The translations under genes were made by a program, and so were the position numbers. 63,294 nucleotides of DNA, taken from positions 1 to 63,294 of the forward strand of contig JAJDYG010000001.1 in the NCBI GenBank assembly GCA_022822855.1, given 5' to 3'. The notes below the pieces were generated by a model. The model did not search any database. It was given only the letters and a program-made list of their open reading frames with translations, and had not been told where the DNA came from. Shown piece by piece: positions 1 through 8,222 of the stretch. This DNA is from Dehalococcoidia bacterium. GTDB lineage: Bacteria > Chloroflexota > Dehalococcoidia > Bin125. How positions within the stretch are numbered: position 1 is the first letter of the stretch; every line of letters begins with the position of its first letter.

Positions 1-138
1 ACTTGGGAGCTCTGGGCCCCGTGTCAAGCACGGGGCGACGATCGCTTGGCGTATTGCGCTTGGCGTGGGCCGTTCTGACTCGCGTCGGCTTACACCAATA
101 TGAATCATCCCGCTGAGACAGAAGTGTGAACAGGCCCT
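1..138 (-). mobile_element. Truncated copy (A) of a ~300-bp MITE-like element
   Basis: The reverse complement of this stretch matches the left half of the elements at 5731-6030 and 12595-12914: terminal repeat (AGGGCCTGTTCACACTT), the following 'CTGTCTCAGC.GGATGAT' block, and an internal palindrome at 17-35. The window starts inside it, so the other end is not visible. It has no coding capacity. Identity as a non-autonomous element is inferred from the terminal inverted repeats seen in the two complete copies. Confidence 0.7.
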
Positions 139-141
139 AGG

Positions 142-160
142 CCCCGTGTCAAGCACGGGG
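142..160. repeat. Palindromic repeat, family A (ccccgtg...cacgggg)
   Basis: A 19-bp near-perfect palindrome with CCCCGTG/CACGGGG arms and a 5-bp centre. The same palindrome recurs at 17-35, 5834-5852, 5979-5997, within 12595-12914, at 62721-62739 and at 62817-62835. It lies downstream of the copper operon's last gene and could act as a terminator, but there is no T-tract. Confidence 0.75.
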
Positions 161-375
161 CAGCGTGCAATGGGGCTAGGGTGGTGAGGGCGCAGGGCGG
201 GAGGCGCTTATGAGCCGCCCCCGCGCTATGGCGCACTGGGGCGAGTAGGCGTCGACACGACCTATGCCTGCTCGCCCGCCCTGGTTGCCCGAACCAGTCG
301 GCGTACCGTCACGTCAGGCTTCCAGCTACAGCGTAACAGCTACGCAGACCAAGCGAACTTGATCCGCGGGAAACG
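161..375. other. Intergenic, no gene seen
   Basis: Only short unsupported reading frames occur here. It is the 3' flank of the copper operon plus unique GC-rich sequence. I see no RNA gene or clear regulatory motif. Confidence 0.5.
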
Positions 376-2676
376 TTACTGCGCGGCGGTGACGTCGAAG
401 TTGGCTCGGAGGAAGTTGACCAGGTCCCAGCGTTCCTGATCCGACAACTGCGGCGACCAGGCGGGCATCCCGGTGCCGCGAATCCCGTCGGTGATCCAGG
501 CAAACAGCACTCCGTCGGGATGGAACGGCACGTGGACGGTGAAGTTCGCCGGAGGCGCGGGCAGGGAGTCGGCGAGAGGGCCGTCGCCGGCGCCGGTCTC
601 GCCGTGACAGGAGGCGCAGTTGGCGGCGAACAGCGCTGCGCCCTGTTCAACGGACTCAGCGGTCCGCTCGACCGGATTCGCCAGGGTCCGGCCCGGCTCG
701 ACGTGCAGGCCCGTCAACAGCACCACCGCAACGATTAACCCAAGCAGACCCGAGGCGAAGGCCGCATCGCCACCGCGCGGTCCCCAGAATCGGCGAATCC
801 GGGGGCGATTGATCCAGGCCAGTCCGCCCAGCACGAACGCCCAGAGCGCGCCGACGCCGTTCCAGTCCATCTGCGTCAGCGGCAGTCCCAAGGCGCCGCC
901 GCTGTCGGCGGCAAAGGGCGATGACTGGAATCCCGATTCCACATCGCTCTGCACGGCGACGACCAGATCATCTCCAGTGGCGCGGCGCAGTTCCATCTCG
1001 ACCGTCCACGTACCCGGCAGACCGAAGTAGGCTCCCTCGAGTTGGAACCGGCCCTCGGACATCCGGGTCGCGGGCACCGTGACCGGCCCGACGCTGCGGT
1101 CGGCGTAGCGGAAGCGCAGCAGCAGCGCTTCCACGGGATTGTCCTGGGCGCCGGTGATCGTGGCCGTCCAGGTGTTGAATCCGACCAGATTCGGCGAGAA
1201 CTCAAGCGAGGCGATGATCTCTCCGCGCGAGAAGGTCTCGACGATGGTGTTGTCCTTCTGCTCGATCTCGGGCTGAGCGCTGGCCGGGGACGGCAGTTGC
1301 GTCAGCACGGCCGAGACGGCGATCACCGACAACCCCAGCAGCGCCTCGAGGCGCATCATCCGGCCGAATCTCTTCGCCAGGGCTGAGTCCTGGCCGTCGG
1401 CCGATTCGTCGCGCGGACGCAGGAAGAAGGCGTTCACGCCTGCTGCAGAGAAGAGCGCCAGCAGAATCGCGATCTTGATCAGAAAGGCCGCGCCCCAGCC
1501 GGTGTCCACGATTCCATTGACGTTTGGAATCTGAATCAATGCCGAGAGCAGACCGGCGGCTACCAGCACAGGCACCGAGGCGGCGGCCACGGCCGAGAAG
1601 CGTCTGACCGACTCGATTCGAGACTCGGCGTTGCCGCGAATTGCGATCACAAGACTGACGAGTCCGCCGATCCAGAGCGCTGCAGCGCTCAGGTGGAGGG
1701 CGTCGAACAGTGTGCCCCAGATCCATCCGGAACCGATCGCTGCGCCGTGGGAGATCGCGGAGGCCGAGGCCAGCCAGACGACGGCGACGACGGCGAGGGT
1801 GGCGAGCAGGGCGCGTGCCCCCCCTCTGCCTGCGGCATCTCCCCCCCAAAGGGGGGGAGAGAGGGAAGAGGAGGCATCTTCCCCCTGTAGGGAGGGAGAG
1901 GGAGAAGAGGAGGCATCTTCCCTCCGTAGGGACGGAGAACGGAGCGAGAAGGTGAGGGCGATGGCCGCCACGATCAGCGCGTACCAGCGTTGCTGGAGCC
2001 AAAATCCGTTTCGGCTATCGAACAGCACATCGTCGAGGAAACCGATGTCTCCAAGACGCAGGGCTCCGGCGATGGCCTCGTAGGCGGTGGCGGCGATCCC
2101 GACGATTACGGCGACGGCGATCAGCGGCAGCAAGCGGGGGAGCGGTGACGGCCGTAACAGCGCTGAGATGAACACCGCGCCAACGAACAGGATCAGAGCG
2201 CCGAGGCCGACGGCCTTGACCGCTGAGTCGACCGCAACGGGCGGGCCGGGGCGGTTCAGGTCGACTTCCACGCCGCTGCCCGCGGGCGCGGAGCCGTCCG
2301 GATTCAGCACCGAGAAGACGTACGAGCCGGTCCAGGTGTGCCCGTCGACCTCGGAGAGGGTTTCCCAGACCACCGTGTACACGCCCGGGTCGAGCTTCAG
2401 GACGCGCACGCCCATCTGGGTCGGCACTTCGTCGGAGAACTCGGTCTCGCCGATGTCGCGGCGCTGACCGGCGCTATCCAAGACCTTGACCGAGCTGTGA
2501 GTGCGCTGCAACTGCTCCGTCATGAACAGCGTGATCCGAGTCGGCGACTCGCGCAGCGACGCGTTGATCGGAGGATCGGCGCGAGCGAGCAGCGCGTGGG
2601 CCTCGGCCGGCTGGGGCCAGAACACGGCCGTCAGGGCCACGATCAGCGCCACCAGGCCGACCAGCGCCGTCTTCAT
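376..2676 (-). CDS. CopC-CopD copper protein fused to a cytochrome c domain
   Basis: A 766-aa protein. The start at 2676 is chosen because its ATG overlaps the upstream stop (ATGA); a longer frame to 2751 has no support. A signal peptide (1-26) would leave His27 as the mature N-terminus, the usual first ligand of CopC domains, followed by a CopC-like beta domain ending in DGHTWTGSYVFSV. Next come multiple CopD-type membrane helices, an extracytoplasmic YtkA-like beta domain, one more helix, and a C-terminal class I cytochrome c with CASCH near 687-691 and a downstream GTGMPAW methionine-ligand motif. CopC/CopD families handle copper across the membrane; fusion to cytochrome c suggests copper handling coupled to respiration (inference). 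Residues about 242-286 are encoded by repeat DNA. Confidence 0.85.
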   Translation of the reverse strand: MKTALVGLVALIVALTAVFWPQPAEAHALLARADPPINASLRESPTRITLFMTEQLQRTHSSVKVLDSAGQRRDIGETEFSDEVPTQMGVRVLKLDPGVYTVVWETLSEVDGHTWTGSYVFSVLNPDGSAPAGSGVEVDLNRPGPPVAVDSAVKAVGLGALILFVGAVFISALLRPSPLPRLLPLIAVAVIVGIAATAYEAIAGALRLGDIGFLDDVLFDSRNGFWLQQRWYALIVAAIALTFSLRSPSLRREDASSSPSPSLQGEDASSSLSPPLWGGDAAGRGGARALLATLAVVAVVWLASASAISHGAAIGSGWIWGTLFDALHLSAAALWIGGLVSLVIAIRGNAESRIESVRRFSAVAAASVPVLVAAGLLSALIQIPNVNGIVDTGWGAAFLIKIAILLALFSAAGVNAFFLRPRDESADGQDSALAKRFGRMMRLEALLGLSVIAVSAVLTQLPSPASAQPEIEQKDNTIVETFSRGEIIASLEFSPNLVGFNTWTATITGAQDNPVEALLLRFRYADRSVGPVTVPATRMSEGRFQLEGAYFGLPGTWTVEMELRRATGDDLVVAVQSDVESGFQSSPFAADSGGALGLPLTQMDWNGVGALWAFVLGGLAWINRPRIRRFWGPRGGDAAFASGLLGLIVAVVLLTGLHVEPGRTLANPVERTAESVEQGAALFAANCASCHGETGAGDGPLADSLPAPPANFTVHVPFHPDGVLFAWITDGIRGTGMPAWSPQLSDQERWDLVNFLRANFDVTAAQ
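1815..1950. repeat. Family C palindromic repeat, tandem, in frame inside copD
   Basis: Three successive copies of a CT/GA-rich palindromic unit (CTCCCCCC...GGGGGGAG, followed by GGAAGAGGAGGCATCTTCC) lie within the CopD reading frame without breaking it. They encode a low-complexity Ser/Pro/Asp/Gly stretch that repeats as 'REDASSSPSPSLQGEDASSSLS'-like units (residues about 242-286), between predicted membrane helices. The same repeat family is intergenic at 7215-7263, about 10000-10045, 50069-50112 and about 50356-50410. Confidence 0.75.
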
Positions 2677-3677
2677 TGCGTCGTGTCCGGCAGCTCGTAG
2701 ACCGACTCGCGGATCTCCGACCATTCGGCTTCGCTCACGCTGCCGGCCCAATCCAGGCTGCCGTGGTATTCGCCGGGGGCGATGGCGAACGGCGGATCGC
2801 TGGGAGGATTGGCGACGAGATAGATGCCGAACGCGCCGAGGATTAGGAGATGGCGGCCGTCCTCGGAGAGGGCGAAGTCGGGTTGGTCTTCTCCGATCAC
2901 CGCCACTTGTCTCAGCGAGCCTGTGCCGAGGTCGTAGTGCCAGATGTCTTCCGGGCCGTTCGATCTGACGAACGCGCTCGACACCTGCGGCAGGAACTGT
3001 CCGGCTGAAAATACGATCCCGGTGCCATCGGCGGTGAATCTGGGGATGCGGAAGGGCCGCGGCTCCCAGACTCGTTCCGGATCGAGCACGGTTTCCGATC
3101 CGTCGGTGAGATCGCGGACGACCAGATGAGGATCGCCGCCGTAGGGAGCGTTGACGAAGACGAGGCGAGCGCCGTCGGGCGAGATGGCGGGGTCGCGCGC
3201 GTCCTCTCGCAGGATTTCGACCTCCCGCCGCAATAGATCAAGACGCGCGATGCGAATCACCAGGTCGCCCGGCTCGTGGGTGAAGACCAAGGATCGTCCG
3301 TCGGCGGTCCAGCGAGGATTCCAGACGAACTCCGCCTGTCGGTTGTGCTGGATGACGATCTCTTGTTTCGGGTCGTCGAGATTGGCAACAGCCAGGTCGG
3401 TGCCGATCGTCGTGCCTTCGGCCTGCGTCAACTGAAACACGACGTAGGCCACTCGGGTGCCGTCGGGCGAGATCGCCGGTTGCAGGAGCTGCTGGTCCTG
3501 CTCGGCCGCGATCAGCAGTCGCGCGCCGTCCTCGTCCTGGATCCAGAGATCGACGCCCTGGGTGAAGACGATCGTGCCCGGAGCGGGAATACGCAGCTCC
3601 GTCTCGTCGCCGCCCCTGCTGCAGGCGGCGAGCCCAAGCGCCAACAGCGCGGCAGCGGCGACCAGGGCCGAGCGCAT
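2673..3677 (-). CDS. TolB-like beta-propeller lipoprotein
   Basis: A 334-aa protein with a signal peptide ending in a lipobox (LAAC, Cys19), so probably an exported lipoprotein. The body has repeated PD40/WD40-like blades typical of TolB: 'AISPDGTRVAYV', 'RWTADGRSLVFT', 'AISPDGARLVFV', 'FTADGTGIVFSA' and 'LSEDGRHLLIL'. It starts in a TGATG overlap with the CopC-like gene upstream and is itself overlapped (ATGA) by the CopCD-cytochrome gene, so the operon is translationally coupled. The role is unknown; it could be a scaffold for the copper/redox partners. No catalytic residues are evident. Confidence 0.75.
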   Translation of the reverse strand: MRSALVAAAALLALGLAACSRGGDETELRIPAPGTIVFTQGVDLWIQDEDGARLLIAAEQDQQLLQPAISPDGTRVAYVVFQLTQAEGTTIGTDLAVANLDDPKQEIVIQHNRQAEFVWNPRWTADGRSLVFTHEPGDLVIRIARLDLLRREVEILREDARDPAISPDGARLVFVNAPYGGDPHLVVRDLTDGSETVLDPERVWEPRPFRIPRFTADGTGIVFSAGQFLPQVSSAFVRSNGPEDIWHYDLGTGSLRQVAVIGEDQPDFALSEDGRHLLILGAFGIYLVANPPSDPPFAIAPGEYHGSLDWAGSVSEAEWSEIRESVYELPDTTQ

Positions 3678-4330
3678 CAGACGCTCCGCCTGCGACTGCC
3701 GAGGTGGAAGCCCAGCGCTCCGGTGACGACCAGCGCGGCGAATCCTCCCACGGCCAGCCAGATGATCGGTCCGGCGCCGAGCGAGGCGCCGTCGCTCCGA
3801 TCAGAGCGCACGACCGCCGGCGTCGCGGCCGCGGCCGTATCGGTCGCTGCAGGAGCATCTGCTTCGTCGCCGGGATAGGCGATCAGCAGTTCCTGCGCGA
3901 TTGCCCGGTCCTGTTCGATCTCGGAGATCGTCGGCTCAGCGGCGACATAGAAGGGGATCGACCCGCTATCGGTATCGCCGTCCTCCGCCGAGAGATTGGT
4001 CCAGCGCAAGGTGTAGCGCCCTGGCTCAAGATCCAAGTCCAGCGAGGCCCGCATCACGTGTCGATCTTCGTTGCTGATCGCCACCGGCGTCAGTTCCACT
4101 TCCCACGCGTCGGATGTTCTGGTCGCCGAGAGCCACAGCCTGTTCGCGCCGTCACGCCGGAAGAGTTCCTGGGTGAAGCGGAGGCTGACCTCTGCCGGCG
4201 ACTGGTTGAGCTCCTCGGCAAAGTCCGGCGACGAGGACTCGTACGCCGCGTGCGCCGACGCAGTCGGCGCGTTGAACCAGACGGCCAACGCGCCGACTGC
4301 GAGCGCCAGCAGCAGGCGGGACTTATTCAT
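3677..4330 (-). CDS. CopC domain protein with C-terminal membrane anchor
   Basis: A 217-aa protein. I chose the ATG at 4330 because it begins the signal peptide directly; a longer frame to 4396 adds an unlikely N-terminus. The signal peptide ends ASA, giving His27 as the mature N-terminus, then a CopC-like beta domain (FAEELNQSPAEVSLRF; YTLRWTNLSAEDGDTDSGSI). The second copper-site His of the usual DGH motif is replaced by Asp (DGDTDSG), so copper affinity may be altered. A low-complexity stretch leads to one C-terminal helix and an RRRS tail. It overlaps the previous gene's stop by 8 nt and the next gene's start by 1 nt. Confidence 0.75.
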   Translation of the reverse strand: MNKSRLLLALAVGALAVWFNAPTASAHAAYESSSPDFAEELNQSPAEVSLRFTQELFRRDGANRLWLSATRTSDAWEVELTPVAISNEDRHVMRASLDLDLEPGRYTLRWTNLSAEDGDTDSGSIPFYVAAEPTISEIEQDRAIAQELLIAYPGDEADAPAATDTAAAATPAVVRSDRSDGASLGAGPIIWLAVGGFAALVVTGALGFHLGSRRRSV

Positions 4331-4868
4331 CGCGGCTGTTGTGCTCACCGTTCTCCATCTGATCGCCGTGGCTATCGCCATGCATGGGTGGTTCAAGACC
4401 GGCGAGTTCCGGAACTGCCGGCAGCGATTCGTTACTCAACCACGCTTCGAGCGTTGCTTCAAACGTATGAGCCAGGGCATGTGTGATCTTCGACGGTTCG
4501 GCCGCTGCTTGAGCGTCGTCGTCGCCGAACGCCACGAGCAGGGCATCGAGCCACTCGGCATACTGCTCGACGTGAGCGTCAAGCTCATGCGGCCAGTCGA
4601 CCCAGTCCAGCACTTCGCGCGCCCGTCGCGCCCAGATCACGGCCTCGGCCGGGATCTGGCCGTCATTGCGGATGGTCGCGTCGTGCTCGTGGTAGCGCAG
4701 CGGATCGAGCGGTTCGAGCGCAGCGATGATCTGCGCGCGCTGCGCCGTTTCGGTCGCGCGGGCGGCCTCGATTTGCAGGTAATCGATCTCGTCGGCATTC
4801 CACGCGCCGCAGGCGCTCAACCCGAATGCCAGCGCTCCAAGAGCGAGCAGGGACAACACAAACTTCAT
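4323..4868 (-). CDS. Predicted lipoprotein with His-rich C-terminus
   Basis: A 181-aa protein. The ATG at 4868 is preferred over 4889 because GGAAAG lies ~9 nt upstream and the signal peptide begins there. The signal sequence ends in a lipobox (LSAC, Cys20). The mature part is largely helical with WARRAREVLDWVDWP and an acidic/His-rich C-terminus (MHGDSHGDQMENGEH) that could bind metal. I do not recognise the family. Position in a copper-type operon makes metal delivery or sensing a reasonable but untested idea. Confidence 0.6.
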   Translation of the reverse strand: MKFVLSLLALGALAFGLSACGAWNADEIDYLQIEAARATETAQRAQIIAALEPLDPLRYHEHDATIRNDGQIPAEAVIWARRAREVLDWVDWPHELDAHVEQYAEWLDALLVAFGDDDAQAAAEPSKITHALAHTFEATLEAWLSNESLPAVPELAGLEPPMHGDSHGDQMENGEHNSRDE

Positions 4869-4922
4869 CAAGTCACACTTTCCGGGCACGGATCAGCCGT
4901 GCCGCTTGCCGGCGTAGAGGAT

Positions 4923-5294
4923 CTAGGCAGGGTGTGACGACGGCGGCGGTCGAATCGTGACTCGCGACAATGGATGTTGTCGCGGCGGGCGCTCAAGATC
5001 CAGGAACAGCGTCGGCGGCGCCCTGGGCGAGTCCGACGCCGCGACAAGAACCTGCTCGGCCGCGTCCAGCGGAACGACCGGCAGCGGCTGGGCGGCCTCG
5101 GACGACGCCAGACCCGGCTCGTGTTCAGTCGCGATTGCACAGTCGCTGACCCATGCGTCGGCGACGAGAGCGGACTCAGAATCCTTTGGCTCGGCTGCAA
5201 CGATTGGATCGACATCAGAGGAGGCGGTGCGCAGCAACACCGCGATCGCGACGGCGGCAGTGAGTCCGGAGAGCAGCAGAAGTCGGCGTCTCAT
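4923..5294 (-). CDS. Small hypothetical exported or membrane protein
   Basis: A 123-aa protein with a basic N-terminus (MRRR) followed by a hydrophobic segment (about 5-22), consistent with a signal anchor. The remainder is rich in Ala/Pro/Ser/Glu with no recognised domain and ends in a Pro-rich tail. It is the first gene of the copper operon, 54 bp upstream of the lipoprotein start, and is divergent from the ABM gene. Composition alone does not prove it is coding. Confidence 0.45.
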   Translation of the reverse strand: MRRRLLLLSGLTAAVAIAVLLRTASSDVDPIVAAEPKDSESALVADAWVSDCAIATEHEPGLASSEAAQPLPVVPLDAAEQVLVAASDSPRAPPTLFLDLERPPRQHPLSRVTIRPPPSSHPA

Positions 5295-5372
5295 CTAAAC
5301 TCAGTCTATGCGTCGACCGCTGCGACGGCGCGATGCCAACCACGTGATTACCAGCGAAATCCGAGGCGAACC

Positions 5373-5732
5373 GTGTATCTGGCCATGAACCGCTTCAGTG
5401 TCAATATCGAGCGCGAAGCCGAGTGGGAAGCGATCTGGAAGAACCGCGAGACGTACCTGCAGGAAGTGCCGGGCTTCGTCCAGTTCATGCTGCTGCGAGG
5501 CGCGGAACCGGGCGATTACATCTCCTATTCGGTCTGGGAGGATCAGGCCGCGTTCCACGCCTGGACGCAGTCGGAGGCCTTCCGCAAGGGTCACGCCCAG
5601 GGGACCGTCGCCGGCGTCCTGACCGGCCCGCCGGTGCTCGGTCTCTACGAGCCCGTGATCAATGAGACCGCCACCGGCCGCGAACTGATCGACACCGCGC
5701 CCGACCCAAATCGTCGAGGCCCGCGTCACTAG
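5373..5732 (+). CDS. Antibiotic biosynthesis monooxygenase (ABM) / heme-degrading-type protein
   Basis: A 119-aa protein. Start GTG at 5373 gives the family's usual opening '(M)YLAMNRFSVN', with GAGG 6 nt upstream; an ATG at 5385 would cut this motif. The ABM ferredoxin-like fold is indicated by FEAVW-like spacing (EWEAIWKNRETYLQEVPGF), the VQFMLLRG strand and the SYSVWEDQAAFHAWTQSEAF motif. Family members are small dimeric oxygenases acting on quinones or heme; the substrate is unknown. The stop codon (5730-5732) overlaps the first bases of the MITE-like element, so insertion probably reset the 3' end. Confidence 0.8.
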   Translation: MYLAMNRFSVNIEREAEWEAIWKNRETYLQEVPGFVQFMLLRGAEPGDYISYSVWEDQAAFHAWTQSEAFRKGHAQGTVAGVLTGPPVLGLYEPVINETATGRELIDTAPDPNRRGPRH

Positions 5733-6030
5733 CACGTGTTCACACTTCTGTCTCAGCAGGATGATCCATGTTTGCGCAAGTCGACGCTGGTCAGAAGGAC
5801 CCACGCCAATCGCAGTGCCGCATGCGATCGCCGCCCCGTGCTTGACACGGGGCCTAGAGCAGCCAAGCTCGCGCGCAGTATGACGTTGGTCTCACCTCGA
5901 TCCTCGCGCGTGAGTCCGCCTGCTCCACCGTTGAGCCGAGGATGAAGGCGTTGCTGCTCGCAAGCGTCGAGGTCTGGGCCCCGTGTCAAGCACGGGGCGA
6001 CGTGGAAGAGGGCTAGTGTGAACACGCCCT
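5731..6030 (+). mobile_element. MITE-like element, complete copy B (~300 bp)
   Basis: The left end AGCACGTGTTCACACTT and right end CTAGTGTGAACACGCCCT form ~16-bp imperfect terminal inverted repeats. Two family A palindromes lie inside in opposite orientation (5834-5852 and 5979-5997). It is about 300 bp and clearly homologous along its length to 12595-12914. No transposase or long ORF is present. No convincing target-site duplication could be read by eye. Confidence 0.75.
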
Positions 6031-6061
6031 ACCTCCCTCGGCCGTGCTTGCCCCAGACATC

Positions 6062-6186
6062 ACAGCCCCCGACTTGTTCGGGGGCCCGCTCCCTCCCTTC
6101 TCGACTTGACTCCACCAGCTACTCCCTACTCCAGGTGGCGAGGCGGAGCCGAGCAGGTCCCCGAATAAATCGGGGACTGGGAAGCG
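6062..6186. repeat. Palindromic repeat family B, inverted pair
   Basis: Two copies of a hairpin unit (CCCCGA-loop-TCGGGG followed by CCCGCTCC, or its reverse) sit head to head at 6066-6084 and 6158-6176. The same unit is found at 9927-9945, 50329-50347 and in 62590-63150. The pair lies between the MITE-like element and the first SDR gene. Confidence 0.7.
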
Positions 6187-6257
6187 CGAGCGGCTACAAC
6201 CGTCCGCAGGATGCTTGGGTGCGGCGGTGATAGCCTGTGCCCACCTGTGAAATTTTT

Positions 6258-6287
6258 CCCGCACGCCTGACGTGACGGCGGTGCGGG
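6258..6287 (+). promoter_or_regulatory. Hairpin in the 5' leader of the first SDR gene
   Basis: CCCGCAC (6258-6264) can pair with GTGCGGG (6281-6287), with a further GCC/GGC pair inside. It ends 16 bp before the ATG, next to the AGAGGA ribosome binding site, so it could influence translation. It matches no riboswitch I recognise. Confidence 0.35.
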
Positions 6288-6303
6288 CTGAGAGGAATCA
6301 CAC

Positions 6304-7209
6304 ATGGGAATGCTTGATGGCCGAGTGGCAATCGTCACCGGCGCGGGACGTGGGATCGGCGCTGAGACGGCCAAGCTGTTCGCCTCCGAGGGCGCCAAGG
6401 TCGTCGTCAACGACCTCGGCGGCGCGGTCGACGGTTCAGGCGCCGCCGCTGCACCGGCCGATGAGGTCGTCGCGGCAATCCGCGACGCCGGCGGCGAAGC
6501 CGTGGCCAACTACTCCTCGGTCTCCGACTACAACGCGGCCGAAGGCATCGTCAAGGACGCCCTCGACAACTTCGGCGACCTCGATATCGTCGTCAACACC
6601 GCCGGCATCCTGCGCGACCGGATGATCTTCAACATGACCGAGGCCGAGTGGGACGCCGTCCTCGACGTCCACCTCAAGGGTCACTTCAACCTGACCAAGT
6701 ACGCCTCGATCCACTGGCGCTCCGAGCGCAAGGGCCACTACCGACTGATCAACTTCTCCTCGGTCTCGGGCATCTTCGGCGCGCCCGGCCAGCCCAACTA
6801 CGCGGCGGCCAAGATGGGCATCGTGGGCTTCACCTATAGCTGCGCCAACGCCCTGGGACGCTACGGCGCGACCGCCAACGCGATCTCGCCCGGCGCCTCG
6901 ACCCGGATGACCGACACCGTCCCCGAGGAGCGCCGCGGCGCAGGCTCGGTCGGCGACTCGTCGGAGCAGGACCCGCGCCGTTCGCCGGCCAATGTCGCCG
7001 TGCCGCTGGTCTACCTGGCTTCCGAGCAGTCCGACTGGCTCACCGGCCAGATCGTCGGCGCATCGGGCTACGAGCTGCAGCTCTTCAACAAGCCCGCAGT
7101 GATCCGCCAGGTGCGCGGCACCGAGCGCTGGACTCCCGAGGGCGCGGCCCAGCAGATCGAAGAACTGTTCAAGCCGGCCGTCACCGGCGGCGGTGGCTCC
7201 TTCGGCTAA
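6304..7209 (+). CDS. Short-chain dehydrogenase/reductase (MFE-2/17-beta-HSD4-like)
   Basis: A 301-aa classical SDR. The cofactor motif TGAGRGIG (12-19) is followed by NDLGGAVDGSG, which is typical of the (3R)-hydroxyacyl-CoA dehydrogenase/17-beta-HSD type 4 branch. The N-N-A-G position reads VNTAG; the catalytic Ser lies in INFSSVSG, and Tyr166/Lys170 in NYAAAK. The start is supported by AGAGGA 8 nt upstream. It is followed after ~100 bp by a clear paralogue. Likely role: oxidation of a hydroxyacyl-CoA or secondary alcohol; the substrate is unproven. Confidence 0.88.
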   Translation: MGMLDGRVAIVTGAGRGIGAETAKLFASEGAKVVVNDLGGAVDGSGAAAAPADEVVAAIRDAGGEAVANYSSVSDYNAAEGIVKDALDNFGDLDIVVNTAGILRDRMIFNMTEAEWDAVLDVHLKGHFNLTKYASIHWRSERKGHYRLINFSSVSGIFGAPGQPNYAAAKMGIVGFTYSCANALGRYGATANAISPGASTRMTDTVPEERRGAGSVGDSSEQDPRRSPANVAVPLVYLASEQSDWLTGQIVGASGYELQLFNKPAVIRQVRGTERWTPEGAAQQIEELFKPAVTGGGGSFG

Positions 7210-7214
7210 ACCTG

Positions 7215-7263
7215 GTCTCCCCCCTCCGTGGGGGGGAGATGTCACGAAGTGACAGAGGGGGCT
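7215..7263. repeat. Family C palindromic repeat between the SDR genes
   Basis: CTCCCCCCTCC...GGGGGGGAG followed by ATGTCACGAAGTGACAGAGGGGG, so two nested hairpins. It sits between the two co-directional SDR genes and could modulate readthrough. Same family as the in-frame copy in copD. Confidence 0.7.
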
Positions 7264-7307
7264 CCGGTCCTGGACTGATCGACACAGGCTGAAAGGGACA
7301 CATCATC

Positions 7308-8216
7308 ATGGGAATGCTTGACAATCGCGTCGCGATCGTGACCGGCGCGGGACGCGGCATCGGCTCCGAGGTCGCCCAACTGTTTGCTGCCAACGGCGCC
7401 AGCGTGGTCGTCAACGACCTCGGCGGCGCGGTCGACGGCACCGGCGGCGAAGCCGGCCCAGCCGACGACACCGTCGCCGCGATCCGCGACGCCGGCGGCA
7501 ACGCCGTCGCCAACTACACCTCGGTCGCCGACTACGACGGCGCGGAAGGCATCATCCAGCAGGCCCTGGATGAGTACGGGCGTCTCGACATCCTGGTCAA
7601 CGTCGCCGGCAACCTGCGCGACCGCATGGTCTTCAACATGACAGAAGAGGAATGGGACGCGGTCGTCGCGGTGCACATGAAGGGCACCTTCAACACGACC
7701 AAGTACGCCTCGATCTACTGGCGCGCCAACCGCGAGGGCCACTACCGGCTGATCAACTTCACCTCCGGCTCGGGCCTGCACGGCGCTCCGGGACAGCCGA
7801 ACTACGCCGCCGCCAAGCTCGGCATCGTCGGCTTCACCTATAGCTGCGCCAACGCGCTGGGACGCTACGGCGTCACCTCCAACGCGATCGGCCCGGGTGC
7901 GTCCACGCGGATGACCGACACCGTACCGACCGACCGGCGGACTCGCGGCTTCGACGAGGACTCCGAGACCACCGTCGACCCGCGCCGCTCCCCGGCCAAC
8001 GTCGCCGTCCCGATCGTCTACATGGCCTCCGAGGCGTCCGACTGGATGAACGGCCAGGTCATCCGAGCGATGGGCTTCGACATCGGCCTCTACAGCCAGT
8101 ACAAGCTGATCCGAGAACTGAGCAGCACCGAGATGTGGTCCGTCGAACGAGCCGCAGAAGAGATGGAACGAGTCTTCCGACCCGCCATCGAAGCCGGCAA
8201 CGTCGTCGGCGGCTAG
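7308..8216 (+). CDS. Short-chain dehydrogenase/reductase, paralogue of the preceding gene
   Basis: A 302-aa SDR that aligns with its neighbour from MGMLD through the C-terminus. It keeps TGAGRGIG (12-19), NDLGGAVDG, Tyr166 and Lys170 (NYAAAK); the VNxAG motif is VNVAGN and the catalytic Ser lies in FTSGSG. GAAAGG precedes the ATG. Divergence is greatest around 210-235 and after 270, where substrate selectivity often lies, so the tandem copies may act on different chain lengths or stereoisomers (inference). Confidence 0.88.
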   Translation: MGMLDNRVAIVTGAGRGIGSEVAQLFAANGASVVVNDLGGAVDGTGGEAGPADDTVAAIRDAGGNAVANYTSVADYDGAEGIIQQALDEYGRLDILVNVAGNLRDRMVFNMTEEEWDAVVAVHMKGTFNTTKYASIYWRANREGHYRLINFTSGSGLHGAPGQPNYAAAKLGIVGFTYSCANALGRYGVTSNAIGPGASTRMTDTVPTDRRTRGFDEDSETTVDPRRSPANVAVPIVYMASEASDWMNGQVIRAMGFDIGLYSQYKLIRELSSTEMWSVERAAEEMERVFRPAIEAGNVVGG

Positions 8217-8222
8217 CGGCGC

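Noticed and set aside
1202..2002. A 266-codon open frame inside copCD on the same strand
   Set aside because: Arg/Pro-rich composition and no domain; it is a typical high-GC shadow frame of the well-supported CopCD gene.
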